A stretch of 64,000 bases of DNA from Thalassobaculum sp965228445 (GCA_965228445.1 OZ245813.1:2604001-2668000), one strand, 5' to 3'; counted from the stretch's first letter, positions 26,669 through 35,948 are shown. Made by a program: numbers and translations. Notes: a model not told the origin generated them from the sequence alone.

Positions 26669-28831
26669 TTAGTTGATGGTTTCGGCGTGGATGCCGAGAT
26701 TCATGCCGCCGTCGGCAAATTGGTCGTCTTCGTCCTCGAACAGAGCGTCGTCGTTAGCGGCCGCGGAGCCGGAGGGTGCGGGCGCCCGCTTTGTTTTCGC
26801 CGTCCTCGAGGAGGCCTTCGGTGCCGAGGCCTTCCTCGGGCGAGCGCGCGGCGCCGAAATCTCGACCTCATCGTCCTCATCAGCCACGGTTTCGAGGTCG
26901 AATTGATTCTTCCGGGCCTTGCGGGGCTTCTCCTCCTCGAATGGCGTTTCGGTCTCTTCGAGAATGCGAGCCAGACGCTTGCCCTTGAGTTTTTTCAAGC
27001 GCTTGAGTTCGGCGATTTGGGCGTGGAACTCCGCACGAACGCTGGTCAAATGGTGAACGCGGACACGTTCTCCCGGCGCCAAGTCCTGCTTGGCCTTCTG
27101 CTTCAGGAGTGAATGCTCCGCCAGAGACAGACCGTCCGTGTATTCAGGGTCTACGGAAGGCACCTCGATGAACCGGCCGGTAGCCCAATCCTCCACAAAC
27201 ACGGACGACAGGTCAGACCGGTCTACTCGGACTTTCACGGTGTCAGGCTTGTCGCCTCGATTAATGAGGGTCCGAAACTCTGGGGACTTTCTGCAGAAGA
27301 GGAGACCTTCAAACTCGATACCGCGCCGGGTCAGCTTCCGGTCAACTACGTCGTTGAGAAGGACCTCGAGGTCTTCCATACGACGTGGCAGTGAGACCGG
27401 GTGACGCTTGATCCCCTCCTCCCACATCATCGCCGGGGTCTTGCGCAGCGCGCGGTGGACCGACTGCGAATAGAAATCGACAATCCACTTGAGGATGCTC
27501 GCCTTGAGGTCGCCAAGCGACATCACTGCTTCCTTCTCAGGCCGATAGTCGCCCCGCTCTTTCGTGTTGGAGAACGTGGTGCCCGGGATAGTATGAAGAT
27601 GGTTCCGAGCAAGGGTGCCGAAGAAGCGTTCAACCTTTCCCTTGTACCAAGGCTTCTTCGCGGGGCAGTAGACGATGTCGATTCCAAGCGCGAGACAGGC
27701 CTCCTTGAAGGCTCGTCCGTGAAATTCCGGCCCGTTGTCGACGACAATCGTCTTCGGGAGACCGAAGCACGGCCAAGCGCTCTTAATCTCTGGATACAGC
27801 TTCGAGAGCCACGTTTTCGGCTTAATGGCATTCCGTAGGCATAGCATCACGCTGTGAGCGCCCGGCGGTTCGAAGCCGATGTAGACACCGATAATCATCC
27901 GCGTGTGGCGGCAAAGCGCGACAGTGATGTAGGGACGCCCGAGAGCGATGTTGCGCTCGGGGTCAAGTACGAAGACGTCGAGCACCGTGTGGTCGATTTC
28001 GACCTCTTGCAGAGGACGTGATGCCTTGGGGCCAAGGCCGACCGGCAGACAGGTCTTCTCATACTGCAGATATCCATGGTGACCTTGAGCAACCAAATCG
28101 CGGTCCAAGGATTCCAGGACCCGATAAACGGTTCGCAAGCTCGGACGTCTCAGTTGGCCGTTGGGCCGAAGAAAGCGCTGCTCACGTCCCTTCACATCAA
28201 GTTTGTCGAGACGAGCGTTGACCAACCTCAGTAGCTCAGGTGCTGAAACACGTTCGGGAATGAGCCAGTGAGCATCGATGACCTCGAGGAGGATTTCCTC
28301 GACCTCCGGGTCAAAGCGCTTCCATTTGTTGCCACGGTGGTGGAAACGCGGCGCCAGGCTACGGATGTCTCCCGCCAGTTCCGGAGACCCAACGTCCGAC
28401 CAGGCCTTAAGCCAGCGCCGCATCTTGCGAGGAGACGGCGGGTTTTGGTCGTTGTTCTGCTCCGAGACCTCATCAATGAGGGGCTGCAAGAGCTTCGAAC
28501 TCTGGGCTCGCAGGCCTCTGTCGACAAAAGCCTTGAGATACCGGTAGCGACGCTTCGCCTCGTCCTTCACCGCGTCGGTCATCGTGACGAAGGGCTGCTC
28601 GAGCATCTCCCGGTGCTTCTGCTTCAGCTTTCCGTCGACGTCCACCAACCTGACGAGCTCGCCGCTCGCCCATTTGTCGACGAGTTCGGCTTCGGGAAGC
28701 GTCACGAAACGGTCGTCGTTGACGTGATGCAGGTTGATTTCGCCAGTCTCCAACCGTTTGCAGACCCGGTAGGTCTCACCGGCGATTTGAATGGCTTCGT
28801 TCCTTTTCCAATTGATTGCGATCATGTTCAT
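26669..28831 (-). CDS. tnsB: TnsB-type DDE transposase (rve family)
   Basis: This 720-residue transposase carries the DDE triad as D280 (VEIDHTVLDVFVLD), D365 (IVVDNGPEF) and E401 (KGKVERFFG). N-terminal helical domains (about 1-250) would bind the end repeats. A Mu-type beta-barrel follows the catalytic core, and the last 100 residues are a charged, disordered tail (PRARPRKASAPKASSRTAKT) of the kind that contacts TnsC. Start and tnsA stop overlap by 4 bases. It cuts and joins the 3' ends and pairs with TnsA for cut-and-paste movement. Confidence 0.94.
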   Translation of the reverse strand: MNMIAINWKRNEAIQIAGETYRVCKRLETGEINLHHVNDDRFVTLPEAELVDKWASGELVRLVDVDGKLKQKHREMLEQPFVTMTDAVKDEAKRRYRYLKAFVDRGLRAQSSKLLQPLIDEVSEQNNDQNPPSPRKMRRWLKAWSDVGSPELAGDIRSLAPRFHHRGNKWKRFDPEVEEILLEVIDAHWLIPERVSAPELLRLVNARLDKLDVKGREQRFLRPNGQLRRPSLRTVYRVLESLDRDLVAQGHHGYLQYEKTCLPVGLGPKASRPLQEVEIDHTVLDVFVLDPERNIALGRPYITVALCRHTRMIIGVYIGFEPPGAHSVMLCLRNAIKPKTWLSKLYPEIKSAWPCFGLPKTIVVDNGPEFHGRAFKEACLALGIDIVYCPAKKPWYKGKVERFFGTLARNHLHTIPGTTFSNTKERGDYRPEKEAVMSLGDLKASILKWIVDFYSQSVHRALRKTPAMMWEEGIKRHPVSLPRRMEDLEVLLNDVVDRKLTRRGIEFEGLLFCRKSPEFRTLINRGDKPDTVKVRVDRSDLSSVFVEDWATGRFIEVPSVDPEYTDGLSLAEHSLLKQKAKQDLAPGERVRVHHLTSVRAEFHAQIAELKRLKKLKGKRLARILEETETPFEEEKPRKARKNQFDLETVADEDDEVEISAPRARPRKASAPKASSRTAKTKRAPAPSGSAAANDDALFEDEDDQFADGGMNLGIHAETIN

Positions 28832-29556
28832 TCTCCCAGGTTCGCGTATTTGAAGTCGCTCGTGATCAGGCTGTCCCCAGACAGCGGAGCGGTCGTGAGG
28901 TCGATGTCGAAGAAGTTCAGGAGTGCCATGGCGTAGAGTTCGCCACGCTGCTCCGGCTTGAAGCTCAGTGACGCTTCCAGTTCAGAGAGCGTCCGAGGGC
29001 GCTTCTTGTTGAAGCTTTCCGCGACCTGGAGCTTGAGCCGCGGGCTCGGGCTAAGGTCGCGCGCTTCGAGCATCAGCCGAGCGTTCTCCAGAAGCGGTTC
29101 TCGGCGGATATCGCGTTCCGTCATCAGCCTGAAGCCGATGCCGCGCTTCTTGTAGATTTCGGCCACGAGTTCGAAGCGAGCCTGATTGGTAGGCTCCGCC
29201 GCGTCGGCCTCGAATTTGACCTCGACGATTTCGGTCCTGCCATCTCGGTAGTCGACACGTAGGTCCGGGTAATAGCGATGCTCATCGCCGCCGAGTTCGT
29301 AGTGCAGCACCTCCGGCTGAGCGGAAAACAGAGCTACCGTGTTGTCGACCTCGAGCAACCGAATGCAGTCGAATTCAAGCTGCGATTCCCAAGGCACCAA
29401 GGCTCGGTTCTTCAGGCTAGTGAAGAGGCCGATGACGCGATTGGTGCGTCTGGTAATGACTTTCCGGGCTCGAGGCGGATTGACCGTCGGATATGGCACC
29501 CGGACAGCGCACACACGTCCAGCGCTCACGCGCTTCAGCACGCGTTTAGTCTTCAT
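28828..29556 (-). CDS. tnsA: TnsA-type endonuclease subunit
   Basis: This 242-residue protein cleaves the 5' strands in cut-and-paste transposition. The nuclease residues appear intact: E57/E61 in PWESQLEFD, D98 in YYPDLRV and K114 in IVEVKF. This is followed by a GIGFRLMTERDIRREPLLENARL linker (quoted in part) and a C-terminal winged-helix-like region. It is the first gene of the tnsA-tnsB-tnsC operon. A functional TnsA means simple insertions rather than cointegrates are expected. The start is the ATG at 29556. Confidence 0.92.
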   Translation of the reverse strand: MKTKRVLKRVSAGRVCAVRVPYPTVNPPRARKVITRRTNRVIGLFTSLKNRALVPWESQLEFDCIRLLEVDNTVALFSAQPEVLHYELGGDEHRYYPDLRVDYRDGRTEIVEVKFEADAAEPTNQARFELVAEIYKKRGIGFRLMTERDIRREPLLENARLMLEARDLSPSPRLKLQVAESFNKKRPRTLSELEASLSFKPEQRGELYAMALLNFFDIDLTTAPLSGDSLITSDFKYANLGE

Positions 29557-29626
29557 GGATTTGTCTCCTGATGTAGCTGTTCACCTGCCCGAACCACCGG
29601 GTTCGAGCGATTGTCTGGGTGGACGG

Positions 29627-30013
29627 CTACGCTATTCGGCGACCCCGGAGACCAGGGGCGGCCGCGTCGGCATAAGCAAGAATACCGGCTACATTGCCGC
29701 TATCATGCTGATGTGGATGTCGACATGTGCCGCGAGCCAACCGAACTGGCTGGCTTGAGGCGACCGCATTGCACTCGGTCAGTACGAATTGCGGTTGGCA
29801 ATAGACGTCGATATTAGACCGCAGTTTTCCGAAGACATCGGCTTCGATGCACATCCAAGGCCGCACTGCCTTGCCCGTGTTATCACGCACAAGGACGTCC
29901 AACTGAACACACCCTTTGCGTGTATTCGTGTTCAGAACTGGACTGATGGCATCTAGACGGGCGATTAGGTTCGCAACGGAACGCACGCCCGCACGGATGA
30001 TGGATTTCGACAT
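29627..30013 (-). CDS. Hypothetical protein upstream of tnsA
   Basis: This possible 128-residue protein starts MSKSIIRAGVRSVANLIARL. The middle (CVQLDVLVRDNTGKAVRPWMCIEADVFG, quoted in part) has a plausible beta-strand pattern, but the C-terminal 40 residues look like low-information translation. There is no clear ribosome site. It lies 70 bases upstream of tnsA on the same strand. It may be a decayed or lineage-specific gene; I do not recognise it. Confidence 0.3.
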   Translation of the reverse strand: MSKSIIRAGVRSVANLIARLDAISPVLNTNTRKGCVQLDVLVRDNTGKAVRPWMCIEADVFGKLRSNIDVYCQPQFVLTECNAVASSQPVRLARGTCRHPHQHDSGNVAGILAYADAAAPGLRGRRIA

Positions 30014-30516
30014 GGAGAGCCCCCCGGCACGCACATCAAATCCGCGTGTAACTCACGCAGATGGCTAAGCTTCGAAAGAACTCAGCGTATGGTGCGACGG
30101 GAGATAACAGCGGGGGCCGGATAAACCCGGTCGCCAGAAATCATCGAGGAGTGGATGATGCGCTGCATAACGAAGACGCTACTAAGAAGAGAGAGTCTCG
30201 TCAAGCAATTTTGTTGCGGGCTCGTTTCATGCTCTCAAGACATGTGGTCCAACGGACATCGAAAAGCACCGGCACGTCGGGTGCCATCTTTGACCCGCTG
30301 GCTTTTTATGGTTAATGTTTATAGTTAACAAAACTTCAGTTTCCCAAAGATTTTGCTTAGCCCTACAGCTGCATAGCCCACCCCGAACCCTTCTCTGAAC
30401 TCAGACAATCAAGGAAACTGAATCATTGGAGCTCGAAGGCCGCATTCTTTCGCACAGAGAAGCGCTCCAGCAGTACGCTCCTGGTACCCCCGCACTACAC
30501 CGAAGAGCCACTGGCC
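30014..30516. other. Mostly non-coding stretch before the exonuclease gene
   Basis: The 503 bases contain an 84-codon plus-strand frame (30061-30315) without ribosome site or recognisable sequence, then an AT-rich patch near 30310-30350 with a GTTAA/TTAAC inverted repeat. The AT-rich patch may hold a promoter for 30517. I see nothing else. Confidence 0.3.
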
Positions 30517-31428
30517 TTGATCGATCCTGACCAACTCGAAGCTCTCGCTATCGAATTGGAGCGAAGCCCTGACTATCGCGTCCTGCGTCGGGTGGTGAGC
30601 CGCGATCAGTTTGCGGCACCGATCGGCGAGACCAAGGTCGGCATCATCCTGGATACGGAAACGACCGGCCTGGATCCGCGGACCGATCAGATCATTGAGT
30701 TGGCGATGCTGGCGTTCGAATACGACGAGCGCGACCAGGTTTGCCAAGTCCTAGAGCGGTACCAGTCGTTCAACGATCCTGGCCGACCAATTCCTCCCGA
30801 AGTGACGCAGCTGACCGGCATCACCGACGAAATGGTAGCCGGTCACTCGATCGATTTGGCTACGGTCGAGCGATTGGCTGAAGCGGCTGTCATAGTGATT
30901 GCCCACAACTCGGCCTTCGACAGGCGGTTTGCTGAGCGGCTTCATCCGATCTTCAGTAAGCGTGGATGGGGCTGCTCGCTATCCGAGGTCTCATGGAGCG
31001 ACGCCGGGATCCGAAGCGCCAAGCTTGAGTATCTCGGCATGTGCTTTGGCTTATTCCACGACGGCCACCGGGCGATCGCGGATTGCGAGATGCTGCTCGA
31101 GATCCTGGCCAGGCCATTCCCGGCCACCGAAAAACCGACGCTTGGAATGCTCTTGGATGCGGCGAGGCAGCCCAGCGTCAGGATCTGGGCACTGAATAGC
31201 CCCTTCGACCTGAAGGATCTCTTGAAGGCACGTGGATATCGCTGGAACGACGGGAGCGATGGTGATCCAAAGGCCTGGTACCGAGATGTCCCTGAGGCGG
31301 ATCTCGAGACCGAGAAGCAGTACCTCCAAACAGAGATCTATTCAGGTCCGTTTGAACCCCACTATGTGCGGCTCACGGCTCTGACGCGCTTCTCCGACAG
31401 GATCGGAGGAGCCGACCATTCCGAGTAG
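30517..31428 (+). CDS. DEDDh 3'-5' exonuclease
   Basis: This 303-residue protein has an RNase T/DnaQ-like nuclease core: D46 and E48 in IILDTETTGLDP, the ExoII Asp in VIAHNSAFDRRFAERL, and the ExoIII His and Asp in HDGHRAIADCEMLLEIL. The C-terminal 100 residues form an accessory domain (LLKARGYRWNDGSDGDPKAWYRDV) seen in stand-alone DEDDh exonucleases. The start is a TTG at 30517, with weak support. It lies 278 bases upstream of a LOTUS-like protein gene on the same strand. Confidence 0.85.
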   Translation: MIDPDQLEALAIELERSPDYRVLRRVVSRDQFAAPIGETKVGIILDTETTGLDPRTDQIIELAMLAFEYDERDQVCQVLERYQSFNDPGRPIPPEVTQLTGITDEMVAGHSIDLATVERLAEAAVIVIAHNSAFDRRFAERLHPIFSKRGWGCSLSEVSWSDAGIRSAKLEYLGMCFGLFHDGHRAIADCEMLLEILARPFPATEKPTLGMLLDAARQPSVRIWALNSPFDLKDLLKARGYRWNDGSDGDPKAWYRDVPEADLETEKQYLQTEIYSGPFEPHYVRLTALTRFSDRIGGADHSE

Positions 31429-31706
31429 ATAGGCCATTCTAGGAATTTTCGCCTATCACTCTTAGCGCTCATACTGTGGACACGATGTTTATCCGTGCAA
31501 TGCGCCGATGCTCCAGCTATTTTTAGCCGATTTCTCTCTACAATGGAGACATGTTGCTCTCCCTGTTTCGCTGTAGTTTTTTATTGGATATTGTGCGTGT
31601 CTACGCATCACCCTGCACAATGAGCCGAGCCGAACAAACCAGACGATAGGCAACCTTCCGTATTTTCACTTCAACAAAATTAAAAATACAGCAAAAGGAT
31701 GAAGAA

Positions 31707-32396
31707 ATGAATGCGGAACACATTAAAAAAATTGTCGATCTACATTATGAAACGGCAGAAGATCCACTTCTTTTATCTAATCTTGGGAACGAACTAAAGA
31801 AGCAAAATCTTTGGCCAATAGAAGGAGAGACTCGATCACTGGCAAATTTTATCAAGGAAATCGCCCCCGAGCTACCAATAATTGCAGATCCAGAAGCAAA
31901 AGCGTATGTCGTCATCACCCCTAAAGGAAGAGAAAAATTAGCACATATCGCATTTCAACGGCGACATGATCATTTACTTATTAAAAAGTTACCTCGCGCA
32001 ATTCTTTTAGCATTCTGCGTAAGAGCTAAAGGTGAGGTTTGGGTTAAGATCACCGCACCTTACCATTACGCTATCGAATGCCCAAAGCCCGATGAAAGCT
32101 ACGTTTCCGTCGATGAGAAATTTCGTATTCCCGGTCTTTATGTAGACCAGAACCGAAATATGACGCCAACCAACCAAGATTTGTTAGTATCAAACCTAAA
32201 AAATTGGGCGAAAGAGCATCATGTAGAGCTACATGACCTCACTGCAGACTCTTCTGCACCTAGTCAAGCGCCCGCACAAGCTGTCAAGTCGGCAGCGAAT
32301 GCACTTGAGCGCCTCTATGACGCTCAGCCGCCTACACTCCGTGAGCGTTTAGTTGTTCCGGTTGACATTGCTCTTTCCTTGAGCCGGATGCGATAG
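31707..32396 (+). CDS. LOTUS/OST-HTH-like RNA-binding protein
   Basis: This protein has 229 residues. Residues 1-70 fit the LOTUS/OST-HTH winged-helix pattern: a helix (HIKKIVDLHYE), LLLSNLGNELKKQ, then SLANFIKEIAPELPII and a closing strand AYVVITP. LOTUS domains bind RNA, often G-rich or structured. The remaining 150 residues are unassigned. AAAGGATGAAG precedes the ATG. The gene is clearly more AT-rich than its surroundings, suggesting recent transfer. It is followed after 3 bases by 32400-33368 and then by a convergent structured RNA. The LOTUS call is by pattern and needs a profile search. Confidence 0.55.
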   Translation: MNAEHIKKIVDLHYETAEDPLLLSNLGNELKKQNLWPIEGETRSLANFIKEIAPELPIIADPEAKAYVVITPKGREKLAHIAFQRRHDHLLIKKLPRAILLAFCVRAKGEVWVKITAPYHYAIECPKPDESYVSVDEKFRIPGLYVDQNRNMTPTNQDLLVSNLKNWAKEHHVELHDLTADSSAPSQAPAQAVKSAANALERLYDAQPPTLRERLVVPVDIALSLSRMR

Positions 32397-32399
32397 ACG

Positions 32400-33368
32400 A
32401 TGGCGCGCCGTCAACGTCGCGCCGCCTTAAATGGCGAAGGGCGGGTTCCGATGTATGTCGTCGCCGGACTGCCCCCTCACACACATCGAGGTGCGGTAGC
32501 ACGTTTAAACAGTCGGTTCCCCGAACGGAAGATAGTCGGCACCCCTTCCAAATCGGAAGATGGGCCTCTCTATCCTGTGGCCACTGTCGATGAGATCGTA
32601 AAATTGATCTCCGAGTTCGCGATTAAACGACGGAAGAATGATGGCGCCAGACCCCCGACTCCAAAATGGATAATTTTGCTTTATGTTCCATCGTTTGACC
32701 AAGAAGCATTGCTTAGAGTTCTTGATTTTGCCGTCATGCCAGCGCCCCTGCATGCGTTAATCGCCTACGGCAGTGATGGCAAGCAACTTAGGCACGACCC
32801 CCAAGCTGTAGATTTAGCTATTAGTGACGCTCTCGGACCCAGTGGTCCCGCGAAATGCGCGCTGGACGATGTGCTTCAGCGCCTCCAGAGAATGAATGAT
32901 AGGGAAGTCGCACTGCTTCCACCTGATAATTTCCACATCGACCCTCCCCGTACATTGAGCGATCTTTTTGTTGAATATCGCAACCACGAGAGGCCCGCTG
33001 ATGATCGTTTCAACGAGCTTGAACCGACCCGATTGACTAGGGAGGATATCCCCCGATTTGGCAGAGATGTGCGCCACTGTCACGTGGATGCTCGCGGAAT
33101 TGCGTTCTTGAACGCGCACCCGACCGCCTACGATGGTGCGCAATGGGAGAAAGAGCTAACGTCATCAACCGCAGAGCTATTATCTGTGCTCCGCAGTCTT
33201 TATCGATTTGGCGGTGCTCTACCTTCTGGCTTTCATCACGACGTACAACGTAGTGACGGCAAGGCCATGAGTTCAGTTTTATTTAATTGTTGCAGAGAAG
33301 GACCAATTTCGATTTCGGCCGAATACGCAAATATCTATCCTAATGATTATATTCGCTGGAAAAAATAG
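32400..33368 (+). CDS. Uncharacterised partner of the LOTUS-like protein
   Basis: This 322-residue soluble protein begins three bases after the previous stop, so it is almost certainly co-expressed with it. A basic start (MARRQRRAAL) precedes an alpha/beta-looking domain (PMYVVAGLPPHTHRGAVARL, then PKWIILLYVPSF and PLHALIAYGSDG). A more divergent C-terminal half has DVRHCHVDARGIAFL and ends SAEYANIYPNDYIRWKK. I find no nuclease or NTPase motif I can name. It ends 7 bases before a terminator-like region that belongs to the opposite strand. Confidence 0.6.
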   Translation: MARRQRRAALNGEGRVPMYVVAGLPPHTHRGAVARLNSRFPERKIVGTPSKSEDGPLYPVATVDEIVKLISEFAIKRRKNDGARPPTPKWIILLYVPSFDQEALLRVLDFAVMPAPLHALIAYGSDGKQLRHDPQAVDLAISDALGPSGPAKCALDDVLQRLQRMNDREVALLPPDNFHIDPPRTLSDLFVEYRNHERPADDRFNELEPTRLTREDIPRFGRDVRHCHVDARGIAFLNAHPTAYDGAQWEKELTSSTAELLSVLRSLYRFGGALPSGFHHDVQRSDGKAMSSVLFNCCREGPISISAEYANIYPNDYIRWKK

Positions 33369-33374
33369 AAATAG

Positions 33375-33598
33375 GAAAAATAAACGCCGCTACCTAATTT
33401 CTAGGAGCGGCGTAATACTCGTGACCACCTACAACCTACCAGCCGGTCGAACACAGCGCTATTAACGCTGCTCGTCCTGCTCGACCGGAGCCGAGACAGG
33501 GGGTCCATTAGGACCGTCGGATCTCAGGGTCGCAACCCTGGTGTCTTTCCCTAGCTCCGGGGCTAGGGTCGATCACGGTGTGCCGTAGGGCACGACAT
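33375..33598 (-). ncRNA. Putative structured ncRNA, six hairpins, convergent to the LOTUS operon
   Basis: No frame in this stretch looks coding, yet six perfect hairpins lie within about 210 bases: 33580-33593 (GTGCC/GGCAC), 33549-33568 (CCCTAGC/GCTAGGG), 33525-33540 (CAGGGT/ACCCTG), 33502-33515 (GGTCC/GGACC), a long one 33443-33488 (CCGGTCGA/TCGACCGG) enclosing 33454-33470, and the terminator 33384-33413. The U-rich tail lies only on the minus strand, so that is the likely direction. It matches no RNA family that I recognise. Confidence 0.55.
33384..33413 (-). terminator. Intrinsic terminator of the putative ncRNA
   Basis: ACGCCGCT (33384-33391) pairs with AGCGGCGT (33406-33413), extended by CCTA/TAGG inside with one bulged base. 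On the minus strand a UUUAUUUUU tract follows. The plus strand lacks a U tract. Confidence 0.75.
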
Positions 33599-33604
33599 AG
33601 AAGT

Positions 33605-33633
33605 CACTTAGGCTCTCCAGCAAATTTTGTCAA
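33605..33633 (-). promoter_or_regulatory. Possible promoter of the putative ncRNA
   Basis: On the minus strand a consensus -35 TTGACA (33633-33628) is followed after exactly 17 bases by TAAGTG (33610-33605), a poor -10. A transcript would start near 33598. The -35 and spacing are good; the -10 is weak. Confidence 0.35.
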
Positions 33634-34061
33634 ACGGCATTGCAGGTCGACATTTGAAACTGGCACCAATTTCCGTCGGCGAGTTTCCCCAATTGAAAAG
33701 GTAAGGCACTGAAAACGCCGACAGTTTATCCGTTGGAATCAAACAACTGAACGGATACTAGAATTGAAGGCTGGGGTGATAAGCTTCAGTCCTCTCCTAA
33801 TCAATGCCAGCCGGATCCTGGCAACCGATACTCGCCCCCTACAGTCTGGCCTCGATAAACGGCGCTTGCCCGGACCTGACACCCAGAGGGGGGCTTCATA
33901 TTTAACGACCGCTAGGCGCTCGAGCGGTCGGCGGGGCCAAAGCTCCGCGATCAGTCATCCGTCTCGCAAGCGACTTGAACTACTCCTGCGGGGCGCGTCT
34001 ACCAGGTACAATCACGATCAGCAAGGGATCGCGAAAGCCTAGGCAGGTAGTGGGGACCGGA
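33634..34061. other. Non-coding stretch between ncRNA and amidohydrolase
   Basis: The 428 bases contain a short plus-strand frame (33764-34042) with no ribosome site and unconvincing composition. No hairpin series like the one to the left is seen. A promoter for the amidohydrolase is presumably within the last 100 bases, but none is clear. Confidence 0.3.
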
Positions 34062-34883
34062 ATGCAGATCGTTGATGCGCAGATACATCTCTGGGGAACC
34101 GGGCTACCAAGCAATATGGCGCATTGGCAGGTCACTTCGTTCCGCGCTGCCGAAGCAATTGCCATGATGGATGAAGCCGGTGTCGATGCGGCGGTGATTC
34201 ACCCACCCTCCTGGGACCCGGGTTCCACCGACCTCGCGGTCAATGCCGTTCAGAATTATCCGGGCCGGTTTGCGATCATCGGATCCGTTGATCTTGGACG
34301 GCCGAAGGAGAGCGTGGCGGCGATGGAGCGCTGGCGGGAACGGCCAGGCATGCTCGGTCTACGTTGCATGTTCCTCGAAGGCGAGAACCGGCGCCGCTTG
34401 CACGATGGCGAATTGGGATGGTTTTGGGGCGCTGCCGAGAGGTTCGATCTCCCCGTGACAACCCTGGCAACCGGCTCCTTTGAGATCTTGGGGCAGGTCG
34501 CAGAGGGTCATCCGGGCCTGAGGCTGAGCATAGATCACCTTGGCGGCAAAGGTGGCAACACGACGCTTAAGGACGAAGCTGCCATGGCGCATATTCCCGA
34601 CCTTCTGAAGCTTGCCCGGCTACCCAACATCGCCGTGAAGGCCACCGGAATGCCGGGATACTCCGCAGAGAGCTATCCATTTCCAACTATGGCGAGCTAC
34701 ATCCGGCGGGTCTTCGACGCATTCGGCCCTGAGCGAGTGTTCTGGGGCACCGATATTTCCAAGATGCCGTGCTCATGGAGCGAGTGCGTGACCATGTTCA
34801 CCGAGGAGATGCCTTGGATCAACGCCACGGACATGAGCTTGGTGATGGGTGGAGCAGTTAGAAGGTGGTGGAACTGGAACTGA
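34062..34883 (+). CDS. Amidohydrolase family protein (amidohydrolase_2 type)
   Basis: This 273-residue TIM-barrel hydrolase starts MQIVDAQIHLWG, the strand-1 motif of amidohydrolase_2 proteins, with Q in place of the first metal His. Other landmarks are VIHPPSWDPGS, SIDHLGGKGG (strand with His) and VFWGTDISKMPCSW, which carries the C-terminal Asp. GGGGA precedes the ATG at 34062. Relatives open lactones or decarboxylate aromatic acids; the substrate here is unknown. It is an isolated metabolic gene inside an otherwise defence-like island. Confidence 0.8.
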   Translation: MQIVDAQIHLWGTGLPSNMAHWQVTSFRAAEAIAMMDEAGVDAAVIHPPSWDPGSTDLAVNAVQNYPGRFAIIGSVDLGRPKESVAAMERWRERPGMLGLRCMFLEGENRRRLHDGELGWFWGAAERFDLPVTTLATGSFEILGQVAEGHPGLRLSIDHLGGKGGNTTLKDEAAMAHIPDLLKLARLPNIAVKATGMPGYSAESYPFPTMASYIRRVFDAFGPERVFWGTDISKMPCSWSECVTMFTEEMPWINATDMSLVMGGAVRRWWNWN

Positions 34884-34973
34884 ATGGCCGCCTTGGCTGC
34901 AAGCAGCCTCCAGCTACGCGCCGCTCCCCTGGGGACAGACAGATATTGGGTCGCCCAGAAGCAGAGGGCGGCT

Positions 34974-35948
34974 CTAGTGTTCCCGTCCTTGCAGGTGCAG
35001 GCCGTTCGGTGATCTTTGTTTCATGAACTCTACCAATTCTGCGATCTCGCGTTCGTCACAAATGACCTGCTCGCGGACGACCCGATGACTGCTACGCAGA
35101 TTTCTAAGGACGTGCTGTTCCATGTCGTACGCGATATCCGCAGTGCGGAACGCAACCTCCGCATAGCAGTTCCACGTTTCCTTATCGAGATGGAGCGGCA
35201 GGTGGGTTCTGATGCGGGTTAACCTTGCAGAGGCATCCAACGCCCATCCAACCTTCCAGGTCTGGGTATCAGCAAAGCGCAGGACGTAGCAGCAAGCAGG
35301 CAAGTTAGCGATGTTCCGGCGCGGCAGCGGATCGCCAAGACCGTCGTGCGGAGGCGGACCAAACCTGTCGAGCACGTTCGGGTCCGAGACCGCTTCTGGC
35401 GCCAACAGTCCATCCTCGACTTCGTGGCGAGCCGCTGTGGCCACCATCAGATAGCGCTCGATCTGACGAATGGTTTCGCCCGAAGACGCATCCAAATTCG
35501 CGACGGGGTAGTACGGAAAAGCCTTCCCATCGTTGAAGCGGACGCTGACTCGACGGCCGAAACCGAACCGTTCAATGTCGCCTTTTCTCAGCATGCCGAT
35601 TGGCAGTTTGAGCCGCCCGTCGTGGAGCAGCCAAAGTTGGTCATTCGCATCTGATGCAAACATGCCTGCGAACTGACGGAAATAGCGTCCGGGAGCAATA
35701 TTTGCCTGGAAAACGCAACTCCTCCAAGAACCAGCGTCGCGACGGAACCCTATGAAATAATGGAATGACGGCTTGTCATGCGGTCGGATATGGCCAAACA
35801 GACGCGGCCCGATCTGCCAACCGTTCGCGCCGTCACTGATGGTTCCAAGCTCGGTACTTTCGGTTTGATTCCGCCCACAGGCGGTCATGAGCTTGGCGAT
35901 GGCTTCGTCGATTGAAGCTCGGCCTTCCACGGCAAGATATTGCTCCAT
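34974..35948 (-). CDS. GIY-YIG nuclease-like protein (T5orf172-type C-terminus)
   Basis: This 324-residue protein has a C-terminal region from about 215 to 310 containing CCYVLRFADTQTWKVGWALD and ARLTRIRTHLP, then CYAEVAFRTADIAYDMEQHVL. This fits a GIY-YIG domain in which the GIY and YIG strands are degenerate (YVL...KVG), with Arg and Glu downstream. The N-terminal 200 residues are an unassigned domain (WQIGPRLFGHIRPHDKPSFH). GGAGG sets the ATG at 35948. Such proteins occur in restriction and mobile-element contexts. Confidence 0.6.
   Translation of the reverse strand: MEQYLAVEGRASIDEAIAKLMTACGRNQTESTELGTISDGANGWQIGPRLFGHIRPHDKPSFHYFIGFRRDAGSWRSCVFQANIAPGRYFRQFAGMFASDANDQLWLLHDGRLKLPIGMLRKGDIERFGFGRRVSVRFNDGKAFPYYPVANLDASSGETIRQIERYLMVATAARHEVEDGLLAPEAVSDPNVLDRFGPPPHDGLGDPLPRRNIANLPACCYVLRFADTQTWKVGWALDASARLTRIRTHLPLHLDKETWNCYAEVAFRTADIAYDMEQHVLRNLRSSHRVVREQVICDEREIAELVEFMKQRSPNGLHLQGREH

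Noticed and set aside
33375..33640. Retron or type III toxin-antitoxin RNA
   Set aside because: No reverse transcriptase is encoded nearby, and the stretch is not a tandem array of short repeats, so neither class fits.
33764..34042. Ninety-two-codon plus-strand frame before the amidohydrolase
   Set aside because: It has no ribosome site, Arg/Ser-rich chance composition and overlap with the amidohydrolase upstream region.
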